From contig JAMOPD010000349.1 in the NCBI GenBank assembly GCA_027064745.1, forward strand, positions 1 through 7,392: a stretch of 7,392 bases of DNA, written 5' to 3'. Below, piece after piece: positions 7,096 through 7,392 of this stretch; within the stretch, counting starts at the first letter, position 1, and each line of letters begins with the position of its first letter. Origin of the DNA: Thermococcaceae archaeon (lineage in GTDB: Archaea; Methanobacteriota_B; Thermococci; Thermococcales; Thermococcaceae). The notes beneath the pieces were generated by a model, which was not told the origin of the DNA, did not search any database, and saw only the letters and a program-made list of their open reading frames with translations. A program made the translations under genes and the position numbers.

Positions 7096-7103
7096 TTATT
7101 AAA
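7096..7103 (-). promoter_or_regulatory. TATA box of the drmABC operon
   Basis: On the minus strand TTTAATAA lies about 38 bases before the drmA ATG, preceded by the purine-containing CGCAAGA as a possible BRE. Transcription would begin near 7073-7078, giving a leader of about 12-17 bases that is mostly the AGGTGGAT ribosome site. A single promoter probably serves all three genes, since no gap between them is long enough for another. Confidence 0.45.
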
Positions 7104-7147
7104 TCTTGCGTAGTGTTTTTTCAGCACTTTGGGTAAGATCCAACACA

Positions 7148-7154
7148 CTTAAAA
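7148..7154 (+). promoter_or_regulatory. TATA box of the adenosyltransferase gene
   Basis: CTTAAAA lies 37 bases before the ATG at 7188, so transcription would start around 7174-7177, at or just before the GGTGA ribosome site (7177-7181). It is arranged back to back with the drmABC promoter in a 126-base divergent intergenic region. Confidence 0.42.
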
Positions 7155-7187
7155 CCCCTGGCAATTATATCCATTCGGTGAATCAAC

Positions 7188-7392
7188 ATGTCCTGGAAGG
7201 ACAGGCTCGGTCTGGTTCACATCTACACCGGCAACGGAAAGGGAAAAACTACCGCCGCCTTTGGCTTAGCCGTTAGAATGCTCGGCTCCGGCGGAAGGGT
7301 GGCGATAGTTCAGTTCATGAAGGCCCCAAAGGTTTACGGCGAGCAGAAGAAGATTGAAGAGTGTGGGGCTTTGATAGAGTCCTTTGGCCTGC
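7188..7392 (+). CDS. cobO: Cob(I)alamin adenosyltransferase, CobO/BtuR/CobA type (5' part, cut by window end)
   Basis: The first 68 residues are present. The enzyme transfers the 5'-deoxyadenosyl group from ATP to the reduced cobalt of a corrinoid, making adenosyl-cobinamide or coenzyme B12 in the cytoplasm. The P-loop GNGKGKTT (residues 15-22) directly after the LVHIYTG strand is the CobA/CobO hallmark, as is the following TAAFGLAVRMLGSGGRVAIV with QFMK (about 42-45). ATG 7188 is supported by GGTGA 7 bases upstream and by the family's short N-terminus. GC content returns to that of the left flank, so this is a core gene bordering the island. The remaining part of the family fold lies outside the window. 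Confidence 0.92.
   Translation, partial: MSWKDRLGLVHIYTGNGKGKTTAAFGLAVRMLGSGGRVAIVQFMKAPKVYGEQKKIEECGALIESFGL

Larger units (their letters stand above)
758..7187. other. AT-rich defence island between tRNA-Gly and the adenosyltransferase gene
   Basis: Base composition falls sharply just after the tRNA and recovers at the adenosyltransferase start. Sampled 60-base lines give 20 G+C at 5221-5280, against 36 at 361-420 and 34 at 7201-7260. All intact genes inside belong to one DISARM-like system. The exact edges are uncertain: the left lies within 758-1086 and the right within 7062-7187. No integrase, transposase, terminal inverted repeat or second copy of the tRNA 3' end is visible, so acquisition by homologous replacement or from a decayed integrative element is as likely as simple site-specific integration. 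Confidence 0.65.

Noticed and set aside
7112..7143. Two adjacent short inverted repeats (AGTG..CACT at 7112-7128 and TTGG..CCAA at 7129-7143) in the divergent promoter
   Set aside because: Arms of only 4 bases with different sequences are expected often by chance; not enough to call operators.
7062..7187. Possible attachment-site copy of the tRNA-Gly 3' end at the distal island edge
   Set aside because: I looked for pieces of the T arm and acceptor strand, such as TTCAAATCCCGG or GCCACCGCACCA, on both strands and found no match.
1..7392. CRISPR array or tandem repeat
   Set aside because: No regularly spaced repeat of 25-40 bases was seen on reading through the window.

Overview
The window looks like a piece of a hyperthermophilic euryarchaeal chromosome, most likely Thermococcales. 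The signs are archaeal TATA boxes 25-30 bases upstream of genes, GGTG/GGTGAT-type ribosome binding sites, a tRNA gene with an encoded CCA end, and purine-rich codon use (AGA, AGG, GGA, ATA). This placement rests on sequence style and family recall, not on a database match.

The two edges are ordinary, fairly GC-rich chromosome. At the left are an intact class I SAM-dependent methyltransferase (42-641) and a tRNA-Gly with anticodon CCC (680-757). At the right is the first part of a cob(I)alamin adenosyltransferase gene (from 7188, cut by the window end). Between them, roughly 758-7187, the DNA is clearly AT-richer: line 5221-5280 has 20 G+C of 60, against 36 of 60 at 361-420 and 34 of 60 at 7201-7260. 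This middle part reads as an acquired island beside the tRNA gene. No integrase and no copy of the tRNA 3' end were found.

The island holds a compact DISARM-like antiviral system. On the minus strand there is a tightly packed three-gene operon. It starts with a 903-residue superfamily 2 helicase (DrmA-like), followed by a 509-residue DUF1998/MZB zinc protein (DrmB-like, ATGA overlap), and ends with a 262-residue single-HKD phospholipase-D-type nuclease (DrmC-like, 6 bases further on). On the plus strand, converging on the operon and overlapping its last 12 bases, is a D12-class DNA adenine methyltransferase. The helicase-DUF1998-PLD trio is the DISARM core. The large DrmMI or cytosine-type DrmMII methylase and the DrmD or DrmE accessory of the described classes are absent, and a small Dam-type methylase stands where they would be expected.

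The inferred working model is that the Dam-like enzyme marks host DNA while DrmA/DrmB recognise and process incoming DNA, possibly with DrmC as a nuclease. The remaining gap, 758-1086, holds a probable T-rich terminator, a weak minus-strand small ORF or gene remnant, and the methylase promoter.
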